5,269 nucleotides of DNA from Pseudomonadota bacterium. Its GTDB lineage: Bacteria; Pseudomonadota; Alphaproteobacteria; Rhizobiales; Kaistiaceae. Of the stretch, positions 4,877-5,269 are shown in pieces. Each line of letters opens with the position of its first letter. The first letter of the stretch is position 1. The notes beneath the pieces were generated by a model, which did no database searches, was not told the DNA's origin, and worked only from the letters and a program-made list of their open reading frames with translations. A program made the position numbers and the translations under genes. The DNA is taken from the NCBI GenBank assembly GCA_023392225.1, contig JAEVZM010000541.1, forward strand, positions 1-5,269, read 5' to 3'.

Positions 4877-5269
4877 GGGGCCGACTCGGTTTCGGCCTCG
4901 GCGCGCTGGCGCTTCCGGCGCAGCATGACGATCTCGGCGAGGATCGACAGCGCGATCTCCTCCGGCGTGATCGCGCCGAGGTCGAGCCCGGCCGGCGCCT
5001 TGAGGCGGGCGAGACGGGCCTCGTCCATGCCGCCGTCGCGGAGCTTGGCGAGGAGCGTCGCCGCCTTCCGCCGGCTGCCGACGAAGGCGACGTAGTCGGC
5101 ATCGACGGCGAGCGCCGCCTGCAGGGCCGCTTCGTCGCCGCGGCTCTGGGTCGAGACGACGATGTGGCGGGCGCCGGCATGCGCCACCGGCAGGGCATAG
5201 CCCTCGATCCGCCGGTCGGGCGCGGCGAAGGCGGCCTGCTCGGCGGCCGGCGCACAGGCGGTCATGGCG
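4873..5269 (-). CDS. XdhC/CoxI family molybdoenzyme maturation protein, C-terminal part; 5' end beyond window
   Basis: XdhC-family proteins bind molybdenum cofactor, protect it, promote its sulphuration and insert it into xanthine-dehydrogenase-type hydroxylases; CoxF/CoxI relatives serve CO dehydrogenase clusters. About 132 residues are visible, covering much of the C-terminal Rossmann-like XdhC domain. Numbering from the in-frame Met at 5265, seen are HIVVSTQSRGDEAAL (34-48), YVAFVGSRRK (58-67) and APAGLDLGAITPEEIALSIL (90-109), the last two being the family's best-conserved signatures. A basic, then acidic tail ends the protein. The Met at 5265 is probably internal: it falls inside the Rossmann domain and the frame stays open to the window edge. 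The FVGSRRK variant feels closer to CoxF/CoxI-like paralogues than to classical XdhC, a weak inference. The stop overlaps the next gene's GTG start, so both are in one operon; any hydroxylase subunits would lie upstream, outside the window. Confidence 0.93.
   Translation of the reverse strand, partial: AMTACAPAAEQAAFAAPDRRIEGYALPVAHAGARHIVVSTQSRGDEAALQAALAVDADYVAFVGSRRKAATLLAKLRDGGMDEARLARLKAPAGLDLGAITPEEIALSILAEIVMLRRKRQRAEAETESAP

Noticed and set aside
4175..5095. 306-codon plus-strand open frame
   Set aside because: Low-complexity Arg/Ala/Gly/His composition with no domain signal; antisense to the XdhC and membrane-protein genes.
3891..5255. 454-codon minus-strand open frame
   Set aside because: It is Arg/Pro/Ser-rich, runs antisense to the cyclic-nucleotide-binding gene, and is out of frame with the membrane and XdhC genes, which have clear signatures. 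Long open frames arise by chance in such GC-rich DNA.

Overview
The window reads as chromosomal DNA of a GC-rich alphaproteobacterium, most likely Hyphomicrobiales/Rhizobiales-like. This is inferred from the strong G/C third-position bias and the gene families present (PanE-like reductase, M24 peptidase, FAH-family hydrolase, small cyclic-nucleotide-binding protein, XdhC/CoxI factor); no rRNA or other phylogenetic marker is available. It is densely coding: eight protein genes, two of them cut by the window edges. I see no tRNA, rRNA, CRISPR array, transposase or integrase, and no gene-free stretch longer than about 150 bases.

Layout. (1) Positions 1-499, minus: the N-terminal 166 residues of a ketopantoate-reductase-family protein. 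A 150-base divergent region (500-649) with a near-perfect 15-base direct repeat separates it from (2) 650-1855, plus: a complete M24 (Xaa-Pro peptidase/creatinase-type) metallohydrolase with all five metal ligands. (3) 1907-2689, plus: an AT-richer gene for a 260-residue helical protein of unknown function, compositionally foreign to its neighbours and the best candidate for recent acquisition. (4) 2760-3149 and 3170-3862, minus: a two-gene operon in which an acylpyruvate/fumarylpyruvate-hydrolase-type FAH enzyme is followed by a small exported beta-rich protein. (5) 3954-4406, plus: a 150-residue stand-alone cyclic-nucleotide-binding domain protein, divergent from the FAH operon. (6) 4385-4876 and 4873-5269, minus: an XdhC/CoxI-type molybdoenzyme maturation protein (5' end outside the window) overlapping by GTGA with a small methionine-rich membrane protein, whose 3' end overlaps the end of the cyclic-nucleotide-binding gene by 22 bases.

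Functionally the window is a patchwork rather than one pathway. Two couplings are supported by gene arrangement: FAH hydrolase with the exported protein, and XdhC factor with the membrane protein. The most unusual items are the AT-rich orphan gene, the single-domain cyclic nucleotide receptor with no visible effector domain, the palindrome in the tail-to-tail overlap, and the Met-rich membrane protein attached to XdhC. None amounts to a demonstrable new system from sequence alone.
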